The notes below the pieces were generated by a model. That model did not search any database, was not told the DNA's origin, and worked only from the letters and a program-made list of their open reading frames with translations. DNA of 64,000 nt, taken from the NCBI GenBank assembly GCA_002339725.1, contig DDKN01000077.1, positions 58,957 to 122,956 on the forward strand, in the 5' to 3' direction. Shown piece after piece: positions 10,892-22,999 of the stretch (positions within the stretch are counted from its first letter, which is position 1; every line of letters begins with the position of its first letter). Both the position numbers and the translations under genes were made by a program. The DNA comes from Thiobacillus sp. UBA2597. GTDB taxonomy: Bacteria; Pseudomonadota; Gammaproteobacteria; Burkholderiales; Thiobacillaceae.

Positions 10892-13087
10892 ATGAGCGCC
10901 GCCTTGCACCAACTTTGTGAACTGGTCGGCATCCTGCCGGATTACTACGACATCTGGGGCCAGCGCCACGAGACCTCGGACGCCACCCGGCGCGCCCTGC
11001 TCGGCGCCATGGGCATCGCCTGCGCGAGCGAGGCCGAATGCCTGACGGCGATCCAGGCCTGGCAGGAAGCGTCCTGGCGCCGCCGGCTGCCGCCGGTGCT
11101 GGTGGCACCCAGCCAGGCGCCGATCGCGCTCACCCTGCACCTGCCCGAGCGCGAGGCCGGGCAGGTGTGCAGCTGGCGCCTCACCCAGGAAGACGGTCAC
11201 CAGGCCCACGGCCAGTTCACCCCAAGCGCGCTGGAACCGGGCGAGACGCGCGCGATCGAGGGCGAACCCTGGCGCCAATACCGGCTCTACCTGCCGCCCG
11301 TTCCTGACACCGGCTATCACCGCCTGGAGATCGACCTGGCCGGGAAAACCCAAGGCCTGCCGCTCATCGTGCATCCCCCGCAGTGTTACCAACCCGCCTG
11401 CCTCGCCGAAGGCCGCCGGGCCTGGGGCCTGTCGGTGCAGCTCTATGGCGTGCGCAGCCGGCGCAACTGGGGCATGGGCGACTTCGGCGACCTCGCCACC
11501 CTGCTCGACTGGGCCGCGCAAAACGGCGCCGCCTGCATCGGGCTCAACCCGCTGCACGCGCTCTACCCGCACAATCCGCTGCACATCAGCCCCTACAGCC
11601 CATCGAGCCGACAGTTCGTCAACACGCTTTATCTCGACGTCGAGGCGGTGCCCGAGTTCGCCGACTGCGCCGAGGCCAGGGCCGCCGTGGCCGAGCCCGC
11701 CTTTCAGGCCAAACTGCAGGCGCTGCGCGTTGCCGACCTGGTCGACTACGCCGGCGTGGCGCAGGCCAAGGGCCGCATCCTGCCCCTGCTCCATCACCAC
11801 TTCCGCAAAACCCAGCTGGCTCAGGGCACGGCACGGGCCCAGGCCTTTCGCGCCTTCCAACACCAGGGCGGCGCAGACCTGCGCCGCTTCGCGCTCTACC
11901 AGGCCCTGCAGGCGCACCTGCACGCGCACGACGGCGACCTCTGGGGCTGGCCGGTCTGGCCCGCCGCCTGGCGCGACCCGAATTCAGCCGAGGCGCAGGC
12001 CTTCGCCGCCGAGCACAGTGAGCGCATCGAATACTTCGAATACCTGCAATGGCTGGCCGAAGACCAGCTCGCGCAGCTGCGCGCCAAGGCCGAGCGGCTG
12101 GGCCTTGGCATCGGCCTGTATCAGGACCTGGCGGTGGGCGTCGACAAGGGCGGGGCCGAGACCTGGGCGCATCATGATTTATTCGCGCTGGAGGCGCGCA
12201 CCGGCTGCCCGCCGGACGACTTCAACCCGCGCGGCCAGGACTGGGGCCTACCGCCGTGGATTCCGCATCGCTTGCGGGAGGCGGGCTACGCCCCCTTCAT
12301 CGCCGCCCTGCGCGCCAACATGCGCCACGCCGGCGCCCTGCGCCTGGACCACGTCATGGGCCTGATGCGCCTGTACTGGGTGCCGCCCGGCATGCAGGGC
12401 GACGAGGGCGCGTACATCCGCTATCCGTTTGGCGACCTGCTCGGCATCCTGGCCCTGGAAAGCCAGCGCAACCACTGCCTCATCGTCGGCGAAGACCTCG
12501 GCACGGTGCCCGACGAGGTGCGGCACACGCTGCATGACTACCGTGTGCTCTCCTACAAGCTGTTCTATTTCGAGCGCGAACCCGATGGGCATTTCCGCGC
12601 CCCCGGCAACTTTCCCGCGCAAAGCCTGGTCGCCGCCAGCACCCACGACCTGGCCACGCTCAAAGGGTTCTGGCAGGGCGAAGACATCAAATTGCGCGAG
12701 CAGCTGCGCCTCTACCCCAGCGAGCAGCTACGCCAGGCGCAGATCGCCGGGCGCGAGGCCGATCGCTGGCGCCTGCTGCAGGCCCTGGAACGCGACGGCC
12801 TGCTGCCTGAGGGCGTGACCGCCAACCCGGCCGAGGTGCCCGAGCTCACGCCCGCACTCATCCAGGCCATCCACCGCCGGCTCGCCCGCAGCCCGGCCCA
12901 GCTCCTCATCGTGCAGGCCGAAGACATGCTGGGCGAAACCGAGCAAGCCAACCTGCCCGGCACCGTGGACGAACACCCGAACTGGCGCAGGAAGCTGTCG
13001 GTGGCATTGGAGCACTGGCCCGGCGATGCGCGCACTTCAGGCATGGCGCAGGCTGTGCGGGCCGAGCGGCCTGGCAACGCGACGTAA
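10892..13087 (+). CDS. malQ: 4-alpha-glucanotransferase (amylomaltase)
   Basis: GH77 enzyme that transfers maltosyl and longer glucan units between alpha-1,4 chains in glycogen or maltodextrin metabolism. At 731 residues it is of the long, MalQ type, with an N-terminal beta-rich extension before the barrel. Barrel motifs include WGLSVQLYGVRSRRNWGMGDFGD, IGLNPLHALYP, YSPSSRQFVNTLYLD, YQDLAVGVDKGGAE, LRLDHVMGLMRLYW (nucleophile Asp region), VGEDLGTVP (acid/base Glu) and STHDLATLKGFW. A GGGAGA ribosome site precedes the ATG at 10892. It is divergent from bioA. No other glycogen gene is adjacent. Confidence 0.95.
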   Translation: MSAALHQLCELVGILPDYYDIWGQRHETSDATRRALLGAMGIACASEAECLTAIQAWQEASWRRRLPPVLVAPSQAPIALTLHLPEREAGQVCSWRLTQEDGHQAHGQFTPSALEPGETRAIEGEPWRQYRLYLPPVPDTGYHRLEIDLAGKTQGLPLIVHPPQCYQPACLAEGRRAWGLSVQLYGVRSRRNWGMGDFGDLATLLDWAAQNGAACIGLNPLHALYPHNPLHISPYSPSSRQFVNTLYLDVEAVPEFADCAEARAAVAEPAFQAKLQALRVADLVDYAGVAQAKGRILPLLHHHFRKTQLAQGTARAQAFRAFQHQGGADLRRFALYQALQAHLHAHDGDLWGWPVWPAAWRDPNSAEAQAFAAEHSERIEYFEYLQWLAEDQLAQLRAKAERLGLGIGLYQDLAVGVDKGGAETWAHHDLFALEARTGCPPDDFNPRGQDWGLPPWIPHRLREAGYAPFIAALRANMRHAGALRLDHVMGLMRLYWVPPGMQGDEGAYIRYPFGDLLGILALESQRNHCLIVGEDLGTVPDEVRHTLHDYRVLSYKLFYFEREPDGHFRAPGNFPAQSLVAASTHDLATLKGFWQGEDIKLREQLRLYPSEQLRQAQIAGREADRWRLLQALERDGLLPEGVTANPAEVPELTPALIQAIHRRLARSPAQLLIVQAEDMLGETEQANLPGTVDEHPNWRRKLSVALEHWPGDARTSGMAQAVRAERPGNAT

Positions 13088-13091
13088 TGCC

Positions 13092-13880
13092 TTAGCCGCT
13101 GCCCGGCACCAAATCGCGGTAGGCATGCCAGCTGGCATGCCCGATGAGCGGCAGGGCGATGATCAAGCCGAGGTAAAAGGTGGCGATGCCCAGGCCGACG
13201 ATCAGGACGATCAGACCGGCCCACAGCATCATGGCGGGCATATTGCCGAGCACCGCCCGGATGCTGAAGCGAATGGCGGTGAAGCCGTCCACCTGGCGAT
13301 CGACCAGCATGGGCACCGTGATGACGCTGATGGCATAGGCACACCAGGCCAGGAGGAAACCGAGCAGCACGCTGGCGAGGGTGAAATTGAAGCCCGCTTC
13401 CGACAAAAACACCTTGTCGATGAAGTTGTCGAACGATGGCATGCTGCCCTCGTACAACAGGGCGAACAGCCCAACGCTGGCGGCAAACCAGAAGTTCATG
13501 AGCATGATGAAGCCGGCGCTGACCATGGAGACCTGGCTTTGGTTGAGCTTCCAGGCTTGATAGGCGCTGCAGCCGGAGAGGGGTTCACCCCGCTCCAAAT
13601 GGGCGCTCATCAGGTAAAGGCCAATGCCCAGCGGCGGCGCGACGATGAAAAAGCCGCCGATCAGAAAGGGCAGCAGGTAAAGGCTGTCCGTGCGCCACAC
13701 CAGCCAGGTGATCAGCCCGCTGATCACCACGAAGGCCAGACCGTAGCGCAGGCTGTAGATGCCCGCCGCGCCGATATCACGCCAGCCCTTGGCCAGCCAG
13801 GTGAACGGCCGGCCGAAGGGAATGCGGTTGACTTCGAGTTCGTGCCAAAGGGTACTGCCGGTATAGGGGGTTGGCTGCAT
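13092..13880 (-). CDS. DUF2189 integral membrane protein
   Basis: A 262-residue protein with about six hydrophobic helices (for example GLAFVVISGLITWLVW, LLPFLIGGFFIVAPPLGIGLYL, MLWAGLIVLIVGLGIATFYLGL). The pattern PFTWLAKGWRDI near the N-terminus, ERGE after the second pair of helices, and the GHASWHAYRDL C-terminus fit DUF2189, a family of unknown function common in proteobacteria and sometimes near cytochrome oxidase genes. The next gene encodes a di-haem peroxidase, but the 117-bp gap leaves cotranscription undecided. The stop is 5 bases from the malQ stop (convergent). Confidence 0.85.
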   Translation of the reverse strand: MQPTPYTGSTLWHELEVNRIPFGRPFTWLAKGWRDIGAAGIYSLRYGLAFVVISGLITWLVWRTDSLYLLPFLIGGFFIVAPPLGIGLYLMSAHLERGEPLSGCSAYQAWKLNQSQVSMVSAGFIMLMNFWFAASVGLFALLYEGSMPSFDNFIDKVFLSEAGFNFTLASVLLGFLLAWCAYAISVITVPMLVDRQVDGFTAIRFSIRAVLGNMPAMMLWAGLIVLIVGLGIATFYLGLIIALPLIGHASWHAYRDLVPGSG

Positions 13881-13997
13881 GCGGCGTCTCTCTCGCTGCC
13901 CTGCCGTTCGGACGGCGGATCATCATTATTCCGGGCAATGCTAGCCTCGAACGGTGGGAGCGGCAATGGTGCGGACACCCCTCGCCGATCGATCCCG

Positions 13998-15011
13998 TCA
14001 GCGCTCCGCCGGCAGCTGCGGCCGCTCCTGCCTCGGCAGGCGCCCGGTCAGGCCCTTCAGGAAGGCCACCAGGGCCTGCACCTCTGCGTCCTTCAGCTCC
14101 TTGTTGAGCTGGGTCCTGGCCATCACCCGCACGGCCTCTTCCAGGTTGGGCACCTTGCCGTTGTGCATGTAGGGGCCGGTGAGTTCGACGTTGCGCAGGG
14201 AGGGGATGCGGTACATGTGCTTGTCCTGCTCCCGCCGGGTCACCTCGTAGCGGCCCAGGTCGCGGGTCAGTTCGTACTTGGTATCGTAGATGCTGCCCTT
14301 GAAATAAGGAAAGCGCTGCAGGTTCCAGGGGTAGAAGATGGCGCCGGGGATACGCACGTAGCCGGCATAGGTGGCGCTGGAGTGGCAGCCGACGCAGCGC
14401 AGCTTCTGAAACAGCTGCATGCCCTGCTGGGCCTGGGGCGAGAGGGCCTGCCTGTCGCCCTTGAGGAAACGGTCGACCGGGCTGTCGGGCGTGAGCAGGG
14501 TGCGCTCGTAGGCGGCGATGGCGCGGGCGACGTTGTCGATGGTGAGCGGGTCGGCACCGCCGAAGACGGCGGCAAACTGCCGGGCGTAGCCGGGGATCTG
14601 CTTCAGGCGGGTGATCACCGCCTTGTGATCGGGCATGGCCATTTCCACAGGGTTGATCAGCGGGCCCTTGGCCTGCTCTTCGAGGCTGGCGGCGCGGCCA
14701 TCCCAGAACTGGGTGTTGAGATAGGCCGCGTTCAGCACGGTGGGCGCGTTGCGCGTGCCGGTCTTGCCGGCGACGCCGATGGCGGTGGCGCGGCCGTCGA
14801 CGCCGGTGCCCTTGATGACATCGTGGCAGGAGGCGCAGGAGACGGTGCCATCGAGCGACAGGCGCGGCTCGAAAAAGAGCTGTCGACCCAGCTCCACCTT
14901 GGCCGGGCTCATGGGGTTGTCGGCGGGCACCGGCGGCAGCTCGGGCAAGGGGTAAAGGGCGGCATTGGCAGTCGTGGCGGCCAGTGCCAGGGCAACCGTG
15001 ATGATGCGCAT
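13998..15011 (-). CDS. Di-haem cytochrome c peroxidase / MauG-family protein
   Basis: A 337-residue periplasmic protein with a signal peptide ending near ANAALYPL. It has two haem c motifs, CASCH (about residues 59-63) and CVGCH (about 206-210). The segments GRQLFFEPRLSLDG, RNAPTVLNAAYLNTQFWDGRA and RIPSLRNVELTGPYMHNG are typical of bacterial cytochrome c peroxidases, which reduce hydrogen peroxide with electrons from small cytochromes; MauG-like oxidases share them. The family placement is clear but the substrate is not. An FNR-like site lies 63 bases upstream. Confidence 0.93.
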   Translation of the reverse strand: MRIITVALALAATTANAALYPLPELPPVPADNPMSPAKVELGRQLFFEPRLSLDGTVSCASCHDVIKGTGVDGRATAIGVAGKTGTRNAPTVLNAAYLNTQFWDGRAASLEEQAKGPLINPVEMAMPDHKAVITRLKQIPGYARQFAAVFGGADPLTIDNVARAIAAYERTLLTPDSPVDRFLKGDRQALSPQAQQGMQLFQKLRCVGCHSSATYAGYVRIPGAIFYPWNLQRFPYFKGSIYDTKYELTRDLGRYEVTRREQDKHMYRIPSLRNVELTGPYMHNGKVPNLEEAVRVMARTQLNKELKDAEVQALVAFLKGLTGRLPRQERPQLPAER

Positions 15012-15073
15012 GACGGCTTTCCTCAGGGGGCGGGAATGAAGGTTCAGTCTGGGCCATCCGTGTCATCCGTGCC

Positions 15074-15087
15074 TTGACCTGCATCAC
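15074..15087 (-). promoter_or_regulatory. FNR/CRP-family-like box between the peroxidase and 15197 genes
   Basis: TTGACCTGCATCAC matches the FNR consensus TTGAT-N4-ATCAA at 8 of 10 positions (TTGAC and ATCAC). It lies 63 bases upstream of the peroxidase ATG. Peroxidases of this family are often FNR/ANR controlled, so the placement is meaningful, but one partial match in a 185-bp gap can arise by chance. Confidence 0.4.
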
Positions 15088-15196
15088 GTTCGACCCTGCC
15101 GCAAAAGACAGGCCGCGACCCCAGGCCAGCGTCTCTTGTGCCCAGCCAACCGCGTTTGCTATTTTTTCCGCAGCGCTTTCTTTGCGAGCCGTGGCC

Positions 15197-15847
15197 ATGG
15201 ATATCCTGCACACGATCACCGCCCAGATTGCCAGCCTGAAGCTGCCGCTCTATGCGGTCACGCTGACCGCCGTGCCCCAGCCGGGCACGCCCCTGTTGTT
15301 GATGTTGCACTGGCACGGCTTTCGGCCCGAGGACCCGCCCGGCGTCCCGGACCGGGGGCGCCGCTACCGGCCGATCCCCGGCTCGGCCCTGCAGGTGAAC
15401 GCGGCCTGGCAGGCGATCGAGGAGCTGGATGCCGCCATGCTCGACGCCGCCTGGCAGCTGGGCGCCTGGGATATGGAACGCACGGAGCGGCGCGGCTGCA
15501 ACACCCTCGGCGCCTCGGAGCGCGAGGCGCTGGAATGCCGCCAGGCCTTTGGCGAGCATCCCCTGTCCCCGGCCGAGGCGCATTTGCTGGCCGAGGCCCC
15601 GGACCGTGAGGACCTGATGCACTTCGCCGCGGCCCGGGGCTATCTGCGCTGGCTGTTCCGCCCGGTGCGCGGCGGGCTCTGGCAGGAGACGGCGGAAGAC
15701 GACACCCTGGCCGCCGACGGCAGCCGGCAGCCGCCCTGCCCGGTGGCCGCCCAGGCGCCGCGCGGCGGCAAGGCGGCACGCACCGTATACCGGCTGGGAT
15801 CGGTGCAACACCTCATCCTGCCGGCCGGCCTTCGAGCCCCCTCTTGA
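15197..15847 (+). CDS. Conserved-looking hypothetical protein
   Basis: I do not recognise this 216-residue protein. It has no signal peptide or membrane helix and looks cytoplasmic. The N-terminal part (MDILHTITAQIASLKLPLYA) is followed by a hydrophobic strand LLLMLHWHGFRPE; a Trp-rich central helix (AWQLGAWDMERTERRGC) and a YLRWLFRPVRGGLW segment are notable. The C-terminus is basic and low in complexity. The ATG at 15197 (GTGGCCATGG context) is chosen over a long upstream extension that is compositionally unlike protein. Its stop codon lies within the CTTGAAA box of the first groESL promoter. Confidence 0.6.
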   Translation: MDILHTITAQIASLKLPLYAVTLTAVPQPGTPLLLMLHWHGFRPEDPPGVPDRGRRYRPIPGSALQVNAAWQAIEELDAAMLDAAWQLGAWDMERTERRGCNTLGASEREALECRQAFGEHPLSPAEAHLLAEAPDREDLMHFAAARGYLRWLFRPVRGGLWQETAEDDTLAADGSRQPPCPVAAQAPRGGKAARTVYRLGSVQHLILPAGLRAPS

Positions 15848-15870
15848 AATCCTGAAAGCCGTCCCTAAAT
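15843..15870 (+). promoter_or_regulatory. Sigma-32-type promoter of groESL1
   Basis: CTTGAAA (15843-15849) and CCCTAAAT (15863-15870) are separated by 13 bases, close to the heat-shock sigma-32 pattern CTTGAA-N13-CCCCAT. The same arrangement, CTTGAAA and then CCGTCCCTA, is found before the second groESL operon. The -35 element overlaps the stop codon of the upstream gene. No CIRCE element is present in the 118-base leader before groES1. Confidence 0.6.
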
Positions 15871-15988
15871 CGGACAACGCCAGCCGCCCTGCCGGCTGAC
15901 CTGGCCTGCGCGCGTGGGCTATCCGCCCCCGGCTGCGGCCAATTTCATCTTTCGATTGGTGATATGAACTCGTATAGGAGACCTTGTT

Positions 15989-16306
15989 ATGTCAATCCGT
16001 CCTCTTTACGACCGGATTATCGTCAAGCGCATCGAGGCCGAGCGCACCACGGCTTCCGGCATCGTGATTCCCGATACCGCTGCAGAAAAGCCCGAGCAGG
16101 GGGAGGTCATCGCCGTGGGTTCCGGCAAGCGCGATGAGCACGGCAAGCCCATCCCCCTGGAAGTGAAGGTCGGCGACCGCGTGCTGTTCGGCAAGTTTGC
16201 CGGGCAGACGGTCAAGCTGCACGGCGAGGAGCTGCTCGTCCTGCGCGAGGACGACGTGATGGCCGTGATCGAGGCCGACGCAAAGGCCATGAAGAAGGCC
16301 GCCTGA
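15989..16306 (+). CDS. groES: Co-chaperonin GroES, copy 1
   Basis: The 10-kDa heptameric lid of the GroEL chamber. It has all typical blocks: [16 protein letters not shown], the mobile loop [21 protein letters not shown] (positions about 22-42), [17 protein letters not shown] and [14 protein letters not shown]. At 105 residues it is about 9 longer than copy 2 because of a KAMKKAA-type C-terminal tail. AGGAG stands 8 bases before the ATG. It is followed by groEL1 after only 32 bases, a tight operon. Confidence 0.96.
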   Translation: MSIRPLYDRIIVKRIEAERTTASGIVIPDTAAEKPEQGEVIAVGSGKRDEHGKPIPLEVKVGDRVLFGKFAGQTVKLHGEELLVLREDDVMAVIEADAKAMKKAA

Positions 16307-16320
16307 TCCCGGATGTCTGA

Positions 16321-17961
<1,641 letters not shown>

Positions 17962-17982
17962 GCCAGCGCGTGCCAGCCATGT

Positions 17983-18016
17983 CCCGCGTCCCGGCCCCCG
18001 GGGCGCGGGTTTTTTA
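17983..18016 (+). terminator. Rho-independent terminator after groEL1
   Basis: A GC-rich stem with CCCGCG (17983-17988) pairing with CGCGGG (18004-18009) and an inner CCCGG/CCGGG pair, followed by six T. It lies 22 bases after the groEL1 stop and separates the two chaperonin operons. Confidence 0.85.
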
Positions 18017-18094
18017 TCCCTCCGCCAGACGCCGGATTAAATGTAAGCGATCGCTCACTCTTATCCTGCAACCCGGCATCTGCCGGCAGCGGCC

Positions 18095-18123
18095 TTGAAA
18101 TAGCCCAAGCCCGTCCCTATCAT
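18095..18123 (+). promoter_or_regulatory. Promoter of groESL2
   Basis: TTGAAA (18095-18100) and TATCAT (18118-18123) with a 17-base spacer fit sigma-70. The same stretch, read as CTTGAAA then CCCTAT, also resembles the sigma-32 pattern found before groESL1. The -10 box abuts the CIRCE operator, so HrcA binding would block transcription initiation. Confidence 0.7.
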
Positions 18124-18149
18124 TAGCACTCGTTGGGGCCGAGTGCTAA
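18123..18149 (+). promoter_or_regulatory. CIRCE operator (HrcA binding site)
   Basis: TTAGCACTC (18123-18131), a 9-base spacer and GAGTGCTAA (18141-18149) form a perfect CIRCE inverted repeat. HrcA represses groE and dnaK operons through this element and is released on heat shock. It lies 60 bases before groES2. Confidence 0.97.
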
Positions 18150-18209
18150 CACTCGGCCCTGCCGTTTTACCCTACCAGAACTCAACCGCCACTTTTTTGG
18201 AGGCAATCG

Positions 18210-18500
18210 ATGAAGATTCGTCCTTTGCACGACCGCGTGATCGTGAAGCGCCTGGAAGAGGAGCGCAAAACCGCTTCCGGCATCGTTATCCCTGACACCG
18301 CCGCCGAGAAGCCCGATCAGGGCGAGGTGATCGCCGTGGGTCCCGGCAAGAAAGACGACAGCGGCAAGACCATCCCGATGGATGTGAAGGTGGGCGACCG
18401 CGTGCTGTTCGGCAAGTACGCCGGCCAGGCGGTCAAGGTGGGCGGCGAGGAAGTCCTCGTCATGCGCGAAGAAGACATCATGGGCGTGATCGAGAAGTGA
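18210..18500 (+). CDS. groES: Co-chaperonin GroES, copy 2
   Basis: A 96-residue GroES of standard length with [20 protein letters not shown], the mobile loop [19 protein letters not shown] and [26 protein letters not shown] ribosome site precedes the ATG at 18210. It is controlled by CIRCE and probably represents the main chaperonin operon, since its partner GroEL2 has the standard GGM tail. Unusually, its stop codon is buried in a perfect 14-bp stem, and groEL2 follows only after 170 bases. Confidence 0.96.
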   Translation: MKIRPLHDRVIVKRLEEERKTASGIVIPDTAAEKPDQGEVIAVGPGKKDDSGKTIPMDVKVGDRVLFGKYAGQAVKVGGEEVLVMREEDIMGVIEK

Positions 18501-18525
18501 TTTTTGCCATGGGCAAAAATCACTT
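18495..18525 (+). repeat. Perfect 14-bp hairpin over the groES2 stop codon
   Basis: AAGTGATTTTTGCC pairs exactly with GGCAAAAATCACTT around the loop ATG; the groES2 TGA is within the left arm. Only TTTC follows, so it is at best a leaky terminator. It could set the GroES:GroEL ratio by attenuation or RNA processing. Confidence 0.75.
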
Positions 18526-18587
18526 TCAGTGAAGACGCATATCCGCGCAGCGGATGTGCGGTCGGAACGAGAAGCAACCCCCAATGA

Positions 18588-18616
18588 CTGGATTCCCGCC
18601 TTCGCGGGAATGACGA
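18588..18616. repeat. ATTCCCGC...GCGGGAAT palindromic repeat (family D)
   Basis: GATTCCCGC and GCGGGAAT flank TTC between groES2 and groEL2. The unit resembles the small ATTCCC-N-GGGAAT repeats common in Neisseria and other beta- and gammaproteobacteria. It lies inside the spacer that lengthens this groES-groEL gap to 170 bases. Confidence 0.65.
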
Positions 18617-18625
18617 TTTAGGTAG

Positions 18626-20308
<1,683 letters not shown>

Positions 20309-20336
20309 ATCAGCGCCCAGCTGACCAGCACCAGGG

Positions 20337-20365
20337 AAAAGCCCCGCTTCGGCGGGGCTTTTTTA
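20337..20365 (+). terminator. Rho-independent terminator after groEL2
   Basis: GCCCCGC and GCGGGGC pair around the stable TTCG tetraloop, followed by six T and preceded by four A. It is 29 bases after the groEL2 stop. Confidence 0.93.
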
Positions 20366-20467
20366 TTGTCCAGTGCATCGTCCAGGGGCGAGCAGTCCTT
20401 GCTTGACAGCCCTTACCCGAGCCCGTGAAATAAGACCTGGCCATCGCCATTTTCCCTCCCCGAAATC

Positions 20468-22456
20468 ATGAACCGACGCCTCCTCGCCGCCGTCTGCGTC
20501 CTTGCTTTTTCCGGCAACGCCCATGCCCTGGCCACCGATCTGAGCCAACTGAGTCTGGAGGAGCTGATGGCGATCGAGATCACGTCGGTGGCCAAGAAAC
20601 GCCAGCGCCTTTCCGACGCGGCGGCCGCCATCAGCGTCATCACCGCCGAGGACATCCAGCGCGCCGGCGCCACCAGCCTGCCCGAGGCCCTGCGCCTGGC
20701 ACCCGGCGTGCACGTGGCGCAGATCGACGGCAACAAATGGTCGGTCAGCGTGCGCGGTCTGGGCGGGCGCTGGGCGGGCCGGCTTTTGGTGCTGATGGAC
20801 GGCCGCACCCTTTACTCGCCGCTGTTCGGCGGCGTCTACTGGGACGTGCAGGACACCCTGCTGGAGGACATCGAGCGGATCGAGGTGATCCGCGGCCCGG
20901 GCGGCACGCTCTGGGGTGCCAACGCGGTGAACGGTGTGATCAACATCATCAGCAAGCGCGCGGCCGACACCCAGGGCGGCCTGGTCAGCCTGCGCGCCGG
21001 CAGCCACGACAACGAGGCCGGCTTCCGCTACGGCCTGGCCCTGGGCGAGGGCAGCCACCTGCGCGGCTACGCCAAGCTGAACGCGCGCGAGCCGTTCGAG
21101 CTGACCGACCACGCGCCCTACCAGAACGGCAGCCCGATCGGCACGCCAGGGCGCGCGGCGCATGACGGCTGGGCCATGCAGCGGGCCGGCTTCCGCCTGG
21201 ACAATCAGCTGAGCGGCCGCGACCAGTTCACCCTGCAGGGCGACGTCTACGACGGCGATGTCGACCAGACCGCAGTCACTGTCAGCCCGGCCGTGGTCGG
21301 CAACCTGCTGGTGCAGGAGACGGCCCGGGTCAGCGGCGCCAATCTGCTGGCGCGCTGGCAGCGCCGCCTGGGCGAGGGCGAGTTGCAGGCGCAGGCCTTC
21401 ATCGACCGGGCCGAGCGCAAGGAGGCCGTGCTGCGCCAGCGCATCGACACCTGGGACCTCGACCTGCAGCACCGCTTCCGCCTGGGGCAGCGCCAGGAGA
21501 TCGTCTGGGGGGCGGGCTATCGTCTGATCGATGGCGCCCTGAACGACTCCACCACCGTCTCGTTCAATGAGACCAGGGGCGACACCGCGCTCTACAACGT
21601 GTTCATCCAGGACGAGATCGCGCTGCGGCCCGACCTCGCGCTGACCCTGGGCACCAAGTTCGAGCACAATGAATACACCGGCATGGCGCCGCAGCCTGGC
21701 GCCCGACTGCACTGGCAGGTGGACGACAGCCGGGCCCTGTGGGCGGCCTGGTCGCGGGCGGTGCGCACGCCGTCCTGGGCCGACCGGGACATCACCCTTC
21801 GGTTGGCCAATTTGGCGGCATCGCCGCCCGCCCCCTTTCCGCTCTATCTCGCATACACCGGCAGTCGGGCGTTTGATGCGGAACCACTCACCGCCTATGA
21901 GGCCGGCTGGCGCCAGCAGGTGCGCAGCGACCTCAACCTCGATGCCAGCGTGTTTTATTACGACTACGACGACCTGCGCTCTCTCGAGCCGGCGGGCGGC
22001 ACGACCTATGTCTTTGCCAATCGGTTCCGGGCCAAAAGCTACGGCTTCGAGCTGAGCGGCGTCTGGCAGGCGACGCCGGATTGGCGCCTGCGTGCGGCTT
22101 ATTCGCAGCTGCGGCTCGATGCCGAAGCCAAACCCGGCAGCGCCGACAGCTTCAGCGAGGCACTGATCGAGGGCAGCGGGCCCCGGCACCAGTTCCAGCT
22201 CCATTCCCACGCCCGCCTGAGCCAGAATCTGCATCTGGATGCCATGCTCTATTACGTCGACCAGGTCGAAAACCGTGCCGTGGGCGATTACACCCGCTTC
22301 GATCTGCGCCTGGCCTGGCAGCCGCGCAAGGATCTGGAACTCAGCCTGGTCGGCCAGAACCTCCTGGACGACCGCCACTTCGAGTTCACCGGCCAGGACA
22401 GCGCGGCGAGCGACGTGCCGCGCAGCCTCTACGCCCAAGCCCGCTGGCGCTTCTGA
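20468..22456 (+). CDS. TonB-dependent outer-membrane receptor
   Basis: A 662-residue receptor with a signal peptide ending around GNAHA (residues about 18-22), a plug domain from about 40 to 160 (ISVITAEDIQRAGATSLPEALRLAPGV, then IERIEVIRGPGGTLWGANAVNGVINII) and a beta-barrel ending in an aromatic strand (QARWRF). The form with SLEELMAIEITSVAKK at the N-terminus is typical of receptors encoded beside YfiR-like proteins and sensor kinases. The ligand is not shown. The following gene starts 2 bases after its stop, so the three genes to 24988 form one operon. Confidence 0.92.
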   Translation: MNRRLLAAVCVLAFSGNAHALATDLSQLSLEELMAIEITSVAKKRQRLSDAAAAISVITAEDIQRAGATSLPEALRLAPGVHVAQIDGNKWSVSVRGLGGRWAGRLLVLMDGRTLYSPLFGGVYWDVQDTLLEDIERIEVIRGPGGTLWGANAVNGVINIISKRAADTQGGLVSLRAGSHDNEAGFRYGLALGEGSHLRGYAKLNAREPFELTDHAPYQNGSPIGTPGRAAHDGWAMQRAGFRLDNQLSGRDQFTLQGDVYDGDVDQTAVTVSPAVVGNLLVQETARVSGANLLARWQRRLGEGELQAQAFIDRAERKEAVLRQRIDTWDLDLQHRFRLGQRQEIVWGAGYRLIDGALNDSTTVSFNETRGDTALYNVFIQDEIALRPDLALTLGTKFEHNEYTGMAPQPGARLHWQVDDSRALWAAWSRAVRTPSWADRDITLRLANLAASPPAPFPLYLAYTGSRAFDAEPLTAYEAGWRQQVRSDLNLDASVFYYDYDDLRSLEPAGGTTYVFANRFRAKSYGFELSGVWQATPDWRLRAAYSQLRLDAEAKPGSADSFSEALIEGSGPRHQFQLHSHARLSQNLHLDAMLYYVDQVENRAVGDYTRFDLRLAWQPRKDLELSLVGQNLLDDRHFEFTGQDSAASDVPRSLYAQARWRF

Positions 22457-22458
22457 CC

Positions 22459-22995
22459 GTGCGCGCGGGCGTCGTCGCCTTCTTCATCGTGTTTCTGGCC
22501 GGGTTGCCCGGCGCGCGGGCGACCGACAGCATCGAGTATCAACTCAAGGCGGCCTTTCTCTACCGCTTTGCCCAGTTCACCGAATGGCCGGCGGCCGCCC
22601 TGGCCAGCCGGGAACAGCTGACGCTGTGCGTGCTGGGCGAAGATCCCTTCGGGCCGGCACTCGACGGGCTCGCCGGCAACCCCGTGCAGCAGCGCCGGCT
22701 GGCGGTGCAACGCCTGTCCGACCCCCAGCAGCTGGGGCATTGCCACATCGTGTTTCTCGGGGCCATGCGGCCCGAGGTCCTGAGCCAGGTGCTCCGGCGC
22801 AGCCGCCAGCTGCCGGTGCTGACAGTGGCGGACCACAAGGGTTTCGCCGCCGCCGGCGGTATGATCCAATTCGTCATCGTCAACAACCGGGTCCAGTTCG
22901 AGATCAACAGCGCGGCGGCGGAGCGGGCCGGGCTCAAGCTGAGCTCGCATTTGCTCAAGCTGGCGCGTACCCTATACACGAGCTATCCGGACTGA
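22459..22995 (+). CDS. YfiR/HmsC-like periplasmic protein (DUF4154)
   Basis: A 178-residue exported protein. A signal peptide (VVAFFIVFLAGLPGARA) is followed by the family motif YQLKAAFLYRFAQFTEWP at about residues 28-45. FLGAMRPE, and GGMIQFVIVNNRVQFEIN then RAGLKLSSHLLKLA near the C-terminus, are diagnostic of DUF4154. Single Cys residues lie near TLCVLGEDPFG and GHCHIVF and could form the redox-sensitive disulphide known for YfiR. YfiR relatives restrain membrane signalling enzymes from the periplasm. The GTG at 22459 is the only good start and directly follows the receptor stop. Confidence 0.85.
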   Translation: MRAGVVAFFIVFLAGLPGARATDSIEYQLKAAFLYRFAQFTEWPAAALASREQLTLCVLGEDPFGPALDGLAGNPVQQRRLAVQRLSDPQQLGHCHIVFLGAMRPEVLSQVLRRSRQLPVLTVADHKGFAAAGGMIQFVIVNNRVQFEINSAAAERAGLKLSSHLLKLARTLYTSYPD

Positions 22996-22999
22996 ACGC

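Noticed and set aside
20309..20467. A cobalamin or other riboswitch before the TonB receptors
   Set aside because: No B12-box-like or other conserved riboswitch core was found before 20468 or before 39123.
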